The notes under the pieces are model-generated. The model was not told the origin of the DNA and made no database searches. It saw only the letters and a list, made by a program, of their open reading frames with translations. A stretch of DNA of 64,000 nucleotides from Candidatus Lernaella stagnicola. Lineage in GTDB: Bacteria > Lernaellota > Lernaellaia > Lernaellales > Lernaellaceae. Each line of letters begins with the position of its first letter. The first letter of the stretch is position 1. Of this stretch, positions 33,603 to 42,006 are shown piece after piece. Location: positions 4,768 to 68,767 of the forward strand of contig JAVCCK010000022.1 in assembly GCA_030765525.1 (NCBI GenBank). The letters are read 5' to 3'. The translations under genes and the position numbers were made by a program.

Positions 33603-36600
33603 TCGGCCTCGCGCGCGGACAACGCGTGGCAAGTGAACGTGAACGTGCACCCCTGTCCCGGTTTGCTGATCACCTTAATTTGACCGCCCAACATGCGCAC
33701 AAGTTCGCGCGATATCGTCAGGCCCAAACCGGCGCCGCGAAATTCGCGAGTCGATGAGTCATCCGCCTGATAAAACGAATCGAAGACTCTAGTCAGCTTG
33801 TCCGGCTCAATCCCGATTCCCGTATCGACCACCCGGAAGATCAATTCCCAACCGCCCTTTTCATGCGGTTTGCCTTCCAAATGTACTTCCACCGATCCCT
33901 CGCGAGTAAATTTCAATGCGTTGTCCACGAGGTTACCCAGAACCTGGCCGATCTTCACCGGATCCGACGCCACGACCCCGGGGACCGAGTCCTCACAGTA
34001 ACTGCGAAACTTCAAGCCCTTAGCGCCGGCCTGCAGCGAATACCGTTCCGTCTGTTGCTCTAGCCATTCCCTGACGTGAAAAGGCGTATGCTTCGGTTCC
34101 AGGCGGCCCGACTCGATCTTCGAAAGGTCGAGAATCGCCGTTAGCAGTTCGAGCATCGACTGCCCACCTCGTTTGATGATTTTCAGATAGCCTTCGCGCT
34201 CCTCGGCGGAGATATCCGGTTGAATCAACAAGACCGAAGCTAAACCGATAATATGATTGAGCGGCGTTCGAATTTCGTGACTCATATTGGCCAGGAACCG
34301 TGTCTTCAGCAGTTCCGCTTCCTGCGCCTTGCGCAGAGCCTCGAGCAATTCCTCTTCCTGCCTTTTCAAATCGTGAATGTCCCGCGCGTAGACGCTCAAG
34401 CGCCGCACCACGCCGCTTTCGTCGATCACCGGCTGAACGTTAACCAAATACCAACGTCCATAAATGCGGTGTTGATTCCGATAGGGCTTCCCATCCGCCA
34501 GCACTTGGCGACGGATTTCTTTTGCCTGCTCATGCCATCGCTCCGGAAGCGCCTGCAGCGAGTCTGTGCGGATCAAATCGTCGGCACTGCATTGCAGGAT
34601 CTTCGCGGTGATCTCGTTGACGGCCAAAATGGTACCGTCCCGGTCGGTCAATACCGCCAGGGCGTCGGTAGCGTTGAGCAGCGATAGCGCCGTTTCTTCG
34701 CTTTCGCGCAACGCGGCGTTCGCGCGCTTGTGAGTCAGGGCGTTGGTAAACGCGACGCCCGCGATTCGTAGCAGCGCGATGGCTTCTTCGTCCCAATCCC
34801 GCCGGGCCTTTGTGTCGTCGAATCCGAAAAACCCGGTCACTTTGTCGCCGTAGGTAAGCGGGACGATGGCCATGGACTTGACCTGCTGTACCCGGAACAG
34901 TTCTTTCTCCGCGTCGGCTTCCGGCGGCAACTCTTCGATGTCCCGGCAAAGGAAGATGCCTTCTCCGGAAAAACTCTCGGTCCACCAAGGGAATTCCTCG
35001 CGAATGGGGACGTTTTGCTGGTCTATCTTCACGCGCTGCAAAACATCCCGCGCCCATTCGTGAGTGTTGTCCGCGACGTGACCCCCGGCGCGATACTGGT
35101 AGATATAGCCCCGATCAGCCCCCACAAATGTTCCGATTTCTTCCAGCGCCTCTTCAATAGCGCGATCGGTTTCTTCCGGATCCAGGGCGATGAATCGAGT
35201 CGTGATCTGGGTAATCAGTTTGAGCAATCGCATGCGGTAGTTCAGCGCCTCGGCGGCGTGTCGATGCGCGGTTACGTCGCGTCCTACCGAAAGCAAGGCC
35301 GGGCGGTTTTCGAATTGGAACGGTATGGAAGCGGTTTCCAAGTAAACGTCCGAGCCATCCAGGCGTCGGCAAAGATACGTGTAGACGTCGGTTTCTGTTT
35401 CTTCGTCGATCAGTTTTTTCGTTCGCTTTTTGACGGCCTCCAGATAGGACGGATGTACGAAGCGTTCGTTATCCACGCCGGTCAATTCGTCCGGAGATTC
35501 CGCCCCGAGAATTCGCGCGCCGCCTTCGTTGATGAACTTGAACTGCCCATCCTGAACCACGCAAATCAACTCGGGAACCAGGGTCACCAAGCGGCGATAC
35601 CGGCCCTCGCTTTCCACGAGCTGTCGCGCTGCTTCGTGCCGGTCGGTCACATCGCGCGAGACGCCGACTACCATCGTCGGGCGGTCCGTGGTTCCTTCGG
35701 CTACAAGGCGCCCGTTAACCTCTAGCCACACCTTGGTTCTGTCTTTGCGATAATGCTGCAATTCAAACGCCAAGGTGTCCCTCTCGGGCCATTGAGCAAT
35801 TAATTCTTCGAACTGATTCGCCACCCAATCGGCGTGATCGCGCGGCAGGATATGCAACAGCGTGATGTGCTCATCCGTTTCCGGTGAGTAACCCAGGATA
35901 CTTTCGGCCGCGTTGGAGAAGAAGCTGAAGCACTGCTCGGCAAGGTCGTAGCTCCAGATGATATCGGTCGTGCTTTCGGTCACCTGCCGATAGCGCCCCT
36001 CGCTACGTTCCAACGCTCTTTTCGCCGCCAAGGTTTCGGTGACATCGCGCAGTGTCACCAACGTCGCGGGTTTCCCTTTGTAGGGGATGATTGAGCCGTC
36101 AATTTCCACATCCACGACCGTGCCGTCCCGATGCAACACGCGAATCGGTATGACTCCCAATTCCCTCGCGCCGCCGTGGTGACGCGAATACAAGTCGCGC
36201 AATTTGTCGACGTCGTCCATATCTATATGGTCCGCGAACGGCATGCCGAGCAACTCTAGGGCCGTCCACCCGACCATCGCACACAGTTGCGGATTCGCGT
36301 AGACAACTATCTCATCCTGAATGATGCAGATACCGTCGCTCGCTACCTCCACGAGATTGCGGTACATCTCGGCGCTCTCCGAACCCATAGCCGCGTCGGG
36401 CCGGTAGGGAGTCTGCACGAAAATACGCCACAACAGGTTTTCCTCGCCGTCGATGAAAGCGCCGAGCTTTTCGACGCGAATGTCGGCGGCGCGGCGTCCC
36501 GCAAAGTCGAGCCATTGCCGGCCGCTCACGAATTGGTCGGCTTTCTGCAAACTACAATCCATCTGTTTGAACAGCGACTGCAGAGGTTGGAATTGTGGCA

Positions 36601-36772
36601 AGCGATTCAGTTTTGTTTGAAGCAAATCCGACGCGTCGGTCTCCAAGAGAAACACGGCGGCCTCGTTCGCGTACAAAACGATCCATTGGCTGTCGGTAAT
36701 GAGCACGGGCGTCGGGTCGGCGTCAAAAATTCGAAACAAGCGGCGAGTTTCGCCCAATTGCGCGTTGTTCAT
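33599..36772 (-). CDS. Multi-PAS/GAF sensor histidine kinase
   Basis: A 1057-residue kinase without membrane segments. Approximate order: PAS (8-120), PAS (135-255), PAS (262-385), PAS (390-510), GAF (520-690), PAS (700-800), HisKA (822-890) with H832 in MSHEIRTPLNHIIG, and HATPase (930-1050) with LGNLVDNALKFT (N box), VVDTGIGIEPD (G1), FDSFYQADDSSTREFRGAGLGLTISRELV (F and G2). No receiver domain is fused, so a separate regulator is needed, most simply the convergent one at 33219. PAS blocks such as VSRDVTDRH and SVGRDVTAH indicate several small-molecule or redox inputs. Confidence 0.92.
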   Translation of the reverse strand: MNNAQLGETRRLFRIFDADPTPVLITDSQWIVLYANEAAVFLLETDASDLLQTKLNRLPQFQPLQSLFKQMDCSLQKADQFVSGRQWLDFAGRRAADIRVEKLGAFIDGEENLLWRIFVQTPYRPDAAMGSESAEMYRNLVEVASDGICIIQDEIVVYANPQLCAMVGWTALELLGMPFADHIDMDDVDKLRDLYSRHHGGARELGVIPIRVLHRDGTVVDVEIDGSIIPYKGKPATLVTLRDVTETLAAKRALERSEGRYRQVTESTTDIIWSYDLAEQCFSFFSNAAESILGYSPETDEHITLLHILPRDHADWVANQFEELIAQWPERDTLAFELQHYRKDRTKVWLEVNGRLVAEGTTDRPTMVVGVSRDVTDRHEAARQLVESEGRYRRLVTLVPELICVVQDGQFKFINEGGARILGAESPDELTGVDNERFVHPSYLEAVKKRTKKLIDEETETDVYTYLCRRLDGSDVYLETASIPFQFENRPALLSVGRDVTAHRHAAEALNYRMRLLKLITQITTRFIALDPEETDRAIEEALEEIGTFVGADRGYIYQYRAGGHVADNTHEWARDVLQRVKIDQQNVPIREEFPWWTESFSGEGIFLCRDIEELPPEADAEKELFRVQQVKSMAIVPLTYGDKVTGFFGFDDTKARRDWDEEAIALLRIAGVAFTNALTHKRANAALRESEETALSLLNATDALAVLTDRDGTILAVNEITAKILQCSADDLIRTDSLQALPERWHEQAKEIRRQVLADGKPYRNQHRIYGRWYLVNVQPVIDESGVVRRLSVYARDIHDLKRQEEELLEALRKAQEAELLKTRFLANMSHEIRTPLNHIIGLASVLLIQPDISAEEREGYLKIIKRGGQSMLELLTAILDLSKIESGRLEPKHTPFHVREWLEQQTERYSLQAGAKGLKFRSYCEDSVPGVVASDPVKIGQVLGNLVDNALKFTREGSVEVHLEGKPHEKGGWELIFRVVDTGIGIEPDKLTRVFDSFYQADDSSTREFRGAGLGLTISRELVRMLGGQIKVISKPGQGCTFTFTCHALSAREAD

Positions 36773-36797
36773 GGATCCACCGATAAAATCGTTTTCT

Positions 36798-38624
36798 CTA
36801 TTGCGTAACGATGATTATACCGTTTTCCGCATCACCCGGTTTTATCCAAAGTTCTTGATCGTCCGACAGGTATGTCCAACCAGTTTCGGCGTCGCCGAGC
36901 GCCGCGAGATCCGCGGCCTGAAGCAGCTCGCCGGTCGGGTCGACCTGCACGGCGTTGGGCGCCGCCACCCCAATCAAGCGAAACGCATAGCGCCGTTGCG
37001 TAGCCGACAGGCGCACCGTAGTTCCCGTCTCGCCCGCCTGATATTCCACGCGAGCGCCCTCGCCGCCCTCTTCATAGATGTTGAAACCGTCGCCTTGGTC
37101 CACGTAGATCGAAACCGTTAGCGGCGGCAAGTCGTCGGTTGCGCCGTCGAACACGCCGCCCTCACGAAGGTCGAAGGGAATGATCGCCCCCTGGCGCACG
37201 AAGATCGGAAAGCGCTCGAGGGGGAACGTCAATCGCTCCTCACGCGGCCCCACATACTGCTCACCGGTGAAGAAATCGATCCACGTGCCCTCCGGGAACA
37301 GCACGTCTTTCGCGTTGCCCGCATTATGAATCGGCGCGACGAGCAGGTTATCGCCAAGCATGTGGTGCCAGTTGAATTTGTGAAGCGGCCGGTAGAGCGA
37401 GAGGCCGTCGTCATAGTATTCGGCACCCTGGCTGTACAGGTAGGGAATCAGCGCATGGTGTAGCTTGGCAAAGTCGCGATAGATATCAAGCACGTCCGCA
37501 CTGTACATCCACGGTCGATGTTCGCCGGAACCGCCGTTTTCCATCACCGGACTCATCGCGCCGAATTGCGCCCATCGCACGAAAAGCTCTTCATCGCGCA
37601 TGTCATCGTCGCTGCGGTAAGCGCCAATGTCGCTGCCGAAGTTGACGTAGCCGCGCTTGCCCGAAAAATACATGTTTGTCATCGCCGCGCTCAGGCCGAA
37701 CCAAGTCGGATCCTGGTCACCCACCCACCCGGCGAAATTGACGTCGCGAGGCGTGAAGCTCGGTCCCCAAAAGGGAATGCCGTAGGAATCGACCGGCCGC
37801 GCCGTGATGAGGCGGTCATCGCCGAGAATCGCCCGCGTGTATTCGAAAAAGTCCCGGTAATATTTGAATTGGTATTCCTGCGGCGACTTCGGGCCGTCGG
37901 CGGTTTGCACGACCATCCAGAGGTAGGTCATGAACTCGGATCCGTCGCACTTCCACCCGTCAATATCGATGTCGAGGATTTGGTCGACCAGGCCGTGCCA
38001 CCACGTCATCGCGTCTTCGTTCCAGAAGTCGATGAGGCTGCCGTCGCCCTTCCACCATTCGTACACCCGGCCGTCATTGATGTAGTAATCGTTGTCGAGC
38101 CCGTGTTGGTACAAGGGAGAGTCGACATTCATGTTCGCGGTGATCCACACCATTACCCGGGCACCCAGCGCGTGGATGTCCTGCACCATTTGCTCGGCGT
38201 TCGGGTAATCGTCGAGGTTCCAGTCGAAGGTGTTGTAACCGGTCGCCCAAGGGCTGTCGATGATAATTGCGCCGACCGGGATGTCGTGCGCCACGTAGTC
38301 CGCCACGAGCGCGGTAGCCGATTCCTGGGTGGATTCATCTTCCCAAACCCAGTGGCGCAGCGCCCATTCCGGCCAAGGCGGCGCGGGATTGGTTACCGGC
38401 GGTACGACGAAATCGCCGGTATCGTCATCGCCGCCGGTGTCGTCGTCGCCGGTGTCGTCGTCGTCGTCGTTGTCGTTATCGTCATCGGCGCTGTCGTTGT
38501 CGTCATCGCCGCTGTCGTTGTCGTCATTGTTATCGTCGTCGTCGTCACCGCAGCCCAAAAGAGCCACCGAAACCGAAACGAGCGCGAGGATCGCGATCCA
38601 AACCCAAAGCTTGTTGTGCAACAT
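36798..38624 (-). CDS. GH31-family glycosidase lipoprotein with Asp-rich linker
   Basis: A 608-residue protein. The signal LAILALVSVSVALLGC ends in a lipobox Cys, followed by about 50 Asp/Asn/Ser/Gly residues and the enzyme. The GH31 nucleophile is probably D227 in DGWKCDGSEF; GAIIIDSPWATGYNTFDWN, GYVNFGSDIGAYR and a C-terminal beta-domain segment (PLERFPIFVRQGAIIPFD) are family blocks. It likely acts on alpha-xylosides or alpha-glucosides at the outer membrane surface. ATG 38624 follows GGGGAG; the longer frame upstream is not credible. Confidence 0.88.
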   Translation of the reverse strand: MLHNKLWVWIAILALVSVSVALLGCGDDDDDNNDDNDSGDDDNDSADDDNDNDDDDDTGDDDTGGDDDTGDFVVPPVTNPAPPWPEWALRHWVWEDESTQESATALVADYVAHDIPVGAIIIDSPWATGYNTFDWNLDDYPNAEQMVQDIHALGARVMVWITANMNVDSPLYQHGLDNDYYINDGRVYEWWKGDGSLIDFWNEDAMTWWHGLVDQILDIDIDGWKCDGSEFMTYLWMVVQTADGPKSPQEYQFKYYRDFFEYTRAILGDDRLITARPVDSYGIPFWGPSFTPRDVNFAGWVGDQDPTWFGLSAAMTNMYFSGKRGYVNFGSDIGAYRSDDDMRDEELFVRWAQFGAMSPVMENGGSGEHRPWMYSADVLDIYRDFAKLHHALIPYLYSQGAEYYDDGLSLYRPLHKFNWHHMLGDNLLVAPIHNAGNAKDVLFPEGTWIDFFTGEQYVGPREERLTFPLERFPIFVRQGAIIPFDLREGGVFDGATDDLPPLTVSIYVDQGDGFNIYEEGGEGARVEYQAGETGTTVRLSATQRRYAFRLIGVAAPNAVQVDPTGELLQAADLAALGDAETGWTYLSDDQELWIKPGDAENGIIIVTQ

Positions 38625-38803
38625 CTTTTTCTCCCCACGGAATGAGCCGACGTTCGTAACCAAGTAGTTTAGTGGAATCCTCTCTTTTGCACAAGTCCAC
38701 AATGGATGAGATCGCCTCGCGCACCTTGCCAAACAGACGCCGGGAGTCCACAATGCCTCCCCAGCAGACCCATGGTTCTGGGCACGGGGGAGAGCCGAAG
38801 GAC

Positions 38804-38836
38804 CGACCGCGCAAATGCGGTCGTTTTGTTTTTTTT
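38804..38836 (+). terminator. Terminator hairpin just before the metallo-beta-lactamase gene
   Basis: CGACCGC (38804-38810) pairs with GCGGTCG (38817-38823), loop GCAAAT, then TTTTGTTTTTTTT. No plus-strand gene lies upstream, and the T tract ends 18 bases before the start at 38855. An additional hairpin (CTCCCC ... GGGGAG, about 38756-38792) precedes it, so this may be a leader attenuator or the end of a small RNA. Confidence 0.6.
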
Positions 38837-38854
38837 GCGTAGAATGGACGTTAT

Positions 38855-39859
38855 ATGGCTTCACCCGGTGTGCGGAAAATTAATGACCGCGTGTTTTGTC
38901 TCTGCCTGGACACGCCGTTTCCAGTCGGCTCAACGAACGTGTATTTCATCGCCGACCGCCTCCCGACCCTGATCGACACCGGCCCCAATGTGGAGCGATG
39001 CGCCACCGAGTTGCAGAAGGCGCTCCATTCGATCGGCTACCATTTCGCCGACATCAAGCGGATCCTGGTCACCCACCCCCACATCGACCATTTCGGCTTG
39101 GCCGCGCGCATCAAAATCGAATCCGGCGCCCGGGTGTACGCGATGGAAGGCGCCCGCGACATGCTCGCCGACATCCAAAAGGAATGGGACGCCAACGATA
39201 AATACTTCACGCACTTTCTGCACTTCTGCGGCGTTCCCGATCCACAAATTCAAGCGCTGCTGCAGGCCGGCCGGGACTATGTCAGGTACGGATGCCAGGT
39301 CGACCTCGACGAGCCGCTTTCCGACGGCGATGAGATCGAGTTCGACGACTTCTCGCTGCGCGTGCTGCACACCCCCGGACACACGCCGCACGACGCCAGT
39401 TTCGAATCGCCCGAAATGCGCGTGATCTTTGTCGGAGACACCCTGCAAGCGCGTATCGCCCCAAGTATTCTCCTGGCGCGACCGACTTCACCCACCGGCT
39501 CCCGCCCACGCGTCGTCCTACAACACATGCAAACCCTCAAACGCCTGATGAACACCAAAGCCACCCTCGCCCTTCCCGGTCACGGCCGTCCCTTCGGCAA
39601 CCCGCGGGATGCGGCCGAGAAAACGCTGCGTCACCACCGCCGCCGCCGTAACGAAGTGTTTCACATGCTCAACGGCCGCGCGCGCACCCCTTACGACATT
39701 GCCCGCGAGATGACCGAAGACCTGCCGGATTTTGAATTGTTCCTGTGGGTATCCGAAATCGTCGGGTATCTTGAATTGCTCGAGGAACAAGGTCAGGTGA
39801 CCCAGGAGTTCCGTGAAAACTGCTTGTTTTTTCAGGGCGTGTCGGAAGATATCGTCTAG
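38855..39859 (+). CDS. Metallo-beta-lactamase-fold hydrolase
   Basis: A 334-residue protein with the HxHxDH metal motif at residues 74-79 (THPHIDHFG), a later VLHTPGHTPHD and FVGDTL, and GHGRPF. The C-terminal 80 residues look like the winged-helix extension of LACTB2-type proteins (AREMTEDLPDFELFLWVSEIVGYLELLEEQGQV). Possible nuclease or thioesterase. The ribosome site is weak, in keeping with control by the upstream hairpins. Confidence 0.85.
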   Translation: MASPGVRKINDRVFCLCLDTPFPVGSTNVYFIADRLPTLIDTGPNVERCATELQKALHSIGYHFADIKRILVTHPHIDHFGLAARIKIESGARVYAMEGARDMLADIQKEWDANDKYFTHFLHFCGVPDPQIQALLQAGRDYVRYGCQVDLDEPLSDGDEIEFDDFSLRVLHTPGHTPHDASFESPEMRVIFVGDTLQARIAPSILLARPTSPTGSRPRVVLQHMQTLKRLMNTKATLALPGHGRPFGNPRDAAEKTLRHHRRRRNEVFHMLNGRARTPYDIAREMTEDLPDFELFLWVSEIVGYLELLEEQGQVTQEFRENCLFFQGVSEDIV

Positions 39860-39874
39860 CCGTAGTCGCTGCTC

Positions 39875-41017
39875 TTAGATCAGAAAAGCACCCAATTCAG
39901 CCAACGATTGCAGGTCGTGCACGTCGGTCGCAAAGGCCGGAATGCGAAACGCTTCGCGCCCGTGTTGCGTCTTCTCAAGAAAACGCTCGACCGCCTTTTT
40001 GTCCGCCGCCGCCATTTGAATCATTCCCGCGGCATTGTCGATCACCGCGTCGATGGCCGGCGCGTATGCGGGCAATTTGGCGATGAGTTTCTCCCCGGCC
40101 CCGACAAGCGCGTCGGCGAACTCGCCGTTCTCACCGCCTTCCCACACGTGAACCCGGTTGAATACAACCGCCAGCGGCCGCATGCGATCACGGGTCAGAC
40201 GCGTGTAGAAGAACTCCGCCTCCTCGATGGCCGGGCTGGCGGGGCTGGTCACCAAGACGAACGCCGTGTCCTCGGCCGCCAGCAGTTCCTTGACGTGGCG
40301 CGCGCGCTCCTTGAACCCTTCGTACATGCCATCGAACGCGAGAAAAAACTCCGCCAAATCCGCCATGGCCTCGTAGCCGGTAAAACGCTCCAGCATCTTG
40401 AAAGTCATCGCCGCGCTGCGTTGGGCGAAGGCAGCCCCCACCTTGCCGGCCACCATGTAGGGTTTCAAAAACCACTGAATGACCTTGCCGTTGAGGAAAT
40501 CCTCCATGCGGGCCGGGGCTTCGAGAAAATCCAGCGCGTGCTTGGTCGGCGGCGTATCCACAACAATTAGATCGTAGTCGCGCTCCGCCTGAACTTCGTG
40601 GAGTTTCTCCATCGCCATGTATTCCTGGCTGCCGGCCAGCGCGTCGGAGAGGTTTTGGTAGTAATGATTCTCCAGGATTCGTTCCGCCGCATCGTCAGTC
40701 GGCGCAATGCGTTTGATCAGTTCGTCAAAAGTTCGTTTGACGTCCAGCATCATGCCCCACAACTCGCCTTGAGGCTTGATTTTCGCGGCGCTGAACACGG
40801 CAGCCGGAATGCGCGTCTCGGTGTTGTCCAGTTCCTCCAAGCCCAGGCTGTTGGCGAGCCGCCGCGCCGGGTCGATCGTCAACACGAGCGTCTTGCGCCC
40901 GGCGATCGCCGCCCCGAGGGCAATGGCGGCCGCCAGCGTCGTCTTGCCCACGCCGCCGGACCCGACGCAAATGACGATGCGTTTGTCGGCGATGTGTTCC
41001 AGCAGGCCGGCGCTCAT
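39875..41017 (-). CDS. ArsA-like ATPase, second of a pair
   Basis: A 380-residue P-loop ATPase of the ArsA/GET3 class: deviant Walker A GSGGVGKTT at residues 19-27, LVLTIDPARRLANSLG (switch I) and LIVVDTPPTKHALDFLEAP (Walker B/switch II). No arsenic-binding Cys triad or other ars genes are seen, so the substrate is unlikely to be arsenite. ATG overlaps the stop of the partner ATPase by four bases; such tandem pairs probably form heterodimers that target proteins or organise complexes (inference). Confidence 0.85.
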   Translation of the reverse strand: MSAGLLEHIADKRIVICVGSGGVGKTTLAAAIALGAAIAGRKTLVLTIDPARRLANSLGLEELDNTETRIPAAVFSAAKIKPQGELWGMMLDVKRTFDELIKRIAPTDDAAERILENHYYQNLSDALAGSQEYMAMEKLHEVQAERDYDLIVVDTPPTKHALDFLEAPARMEDFLNGKVIQWFLKPYMVAGKVGAAFAQRSAAMTFKMLERFTGYEAMADLAEFFLAFDGMYEGFKERARHVKELLAAEDTAFVLVTSPASPAIEEAEFFYTRLTRDRMRPLAVVFNRVHVWEGGENGEFADALVGAGEKLIAKLPAYAPAIDAVIDNAAGMIQMAAADKKAVERFLEKTQHGREAFRIPAFATDVHDLQSLAELGAFLI

Positions 41018-41991
41018 TGCGAAATGTCCTCCACTTGGTCGTCAAGCACCCGCGCCACCTTCGCAATGGACTCGCGATCCAGGCGCGCCTGGGGCAGCAT
41101 CGGCACCAGGAAGACGTCGCCGCCGATACGCGCGGCGATTTCCGCGAGGTAACGCTCGGACAACGCGGCACGCGCGCCTCGCGTATCCAGCGCATCCAGC
41201 AGCGGTTTTGCGCCGCCGGGCACCGTCTTGTCCACGAGGGCCATGGCCTTTTTATCCGCCAGCAACTTGCGCAGCAGCGGTGCGGTCTCCCGATCGGCGG
41301 CGGGCGTGGTAAAGGCGTTGAGGACCGTGCCGCCGTAGGGAATGTGCAGCATCGACCGCGCCGCCTTATGGATTTCGGCCACCTCGTTGACCGGCATTTC
41401 CTCCGGCAGGGCCACGCCCACCAGCAACGTGCGATCGGGATCGAGCAACAGTTTCTGGACTTCCAAGGTATGCCGGCGAATGGGGCCGAATCGGATGGTG
41501 TTGAGAATGATCGCCGGTACCCGCAAAAAGCTGATGCCGTGGCCGGTCGCGGGGGCGTCGACAACTATCAGGTCGAAGCGCGGTCGTTTGCGGTAGCCGA
41601 GGGTTTGATTTTGAATTTGCCAGATTTTTCCGACGGTGATCAATTCCCGCCAACCGGGTGCCGCTTGCGTGAGGTACTGAATGACGCGGTTTTCCAGGAA
41701 CATGTCGACGACGAATTGCACTTTGACTTGGTTGACCAAGTATTCGTGCAACGCCAGATACGGTTCGATGGAAAAAGCGGTCAGCCGGTGCTCGAGCTCG
41801 ACGAACTTGTAGGGTGGGATGCGCTTGCCGAAGATCGGCCCGATGTTGTCGATCTTGCCGAGTTGAACGAGCAAAACGTTCAAGCCGCGATCCCGGGCCG
41901 CCACGGCCAAACCGGCGGCGATCGTTGTTTTACCCACACCTCCCTTGCCGGTGACTAAAAGCAGCCTGCGTCGGAATAGTTGCTTCGCCAA
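41014..41991 (-). CDS. ArsA-like ATPase, first of a pair
   Basis: A 325-residue paralogue: deviant Walker A GKGGVGKTT at 15-23, LLVQLGKIDNIGPIFG where the partner has a canonical TIDPARR, and DLIVVDAPATGHGISFLRVP. The switch I difference suggests the two subunits are functionally unequal. It starts with TTG at 41991, needed to include the P-loop; the ribosome site is weak. It ends within the partner's ATG, so the two are translationally coupled. Confidence 0.82.
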   Translation of the reverse strand: MAKQLFRRRLLLVTGKGGVGKTTIAAGLAVAARDRGLNVLLVQLGKIDNIGPIFGKRIPPYKFVELEHRLTAFSIEPYLALHEYLVNQVKVQFVVDMFLENRVIQYLTQAAPGWRELITVGKIWQIQNQTLGYRKRPRFDLIVVDAPATGHGISFLRVPAIILNTIRFGPIRRHTLEVQKLLLDPDRTLLVGVALPEEMPVNEVAEIHKAARSMLHIPYGGTVLNAFTTPAADRETAPLLRKLLADKKAMALVDKTVPGGAKPLLDALDTRGARAALSERYLAEIAARIGGDVFLVPMLPQARLDRESIAKVARVLDDQVEDISQ

Positions 41992-42006
41992 GATCAGCGA
42001 CCCACG

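Noticed and set aside
37518-38645. Plus-strand open frame antisense to GH31 with Val/Ile-rich end
   Set aside because: Val/Ile runs are the complement of GAC/GAT Asp codons.
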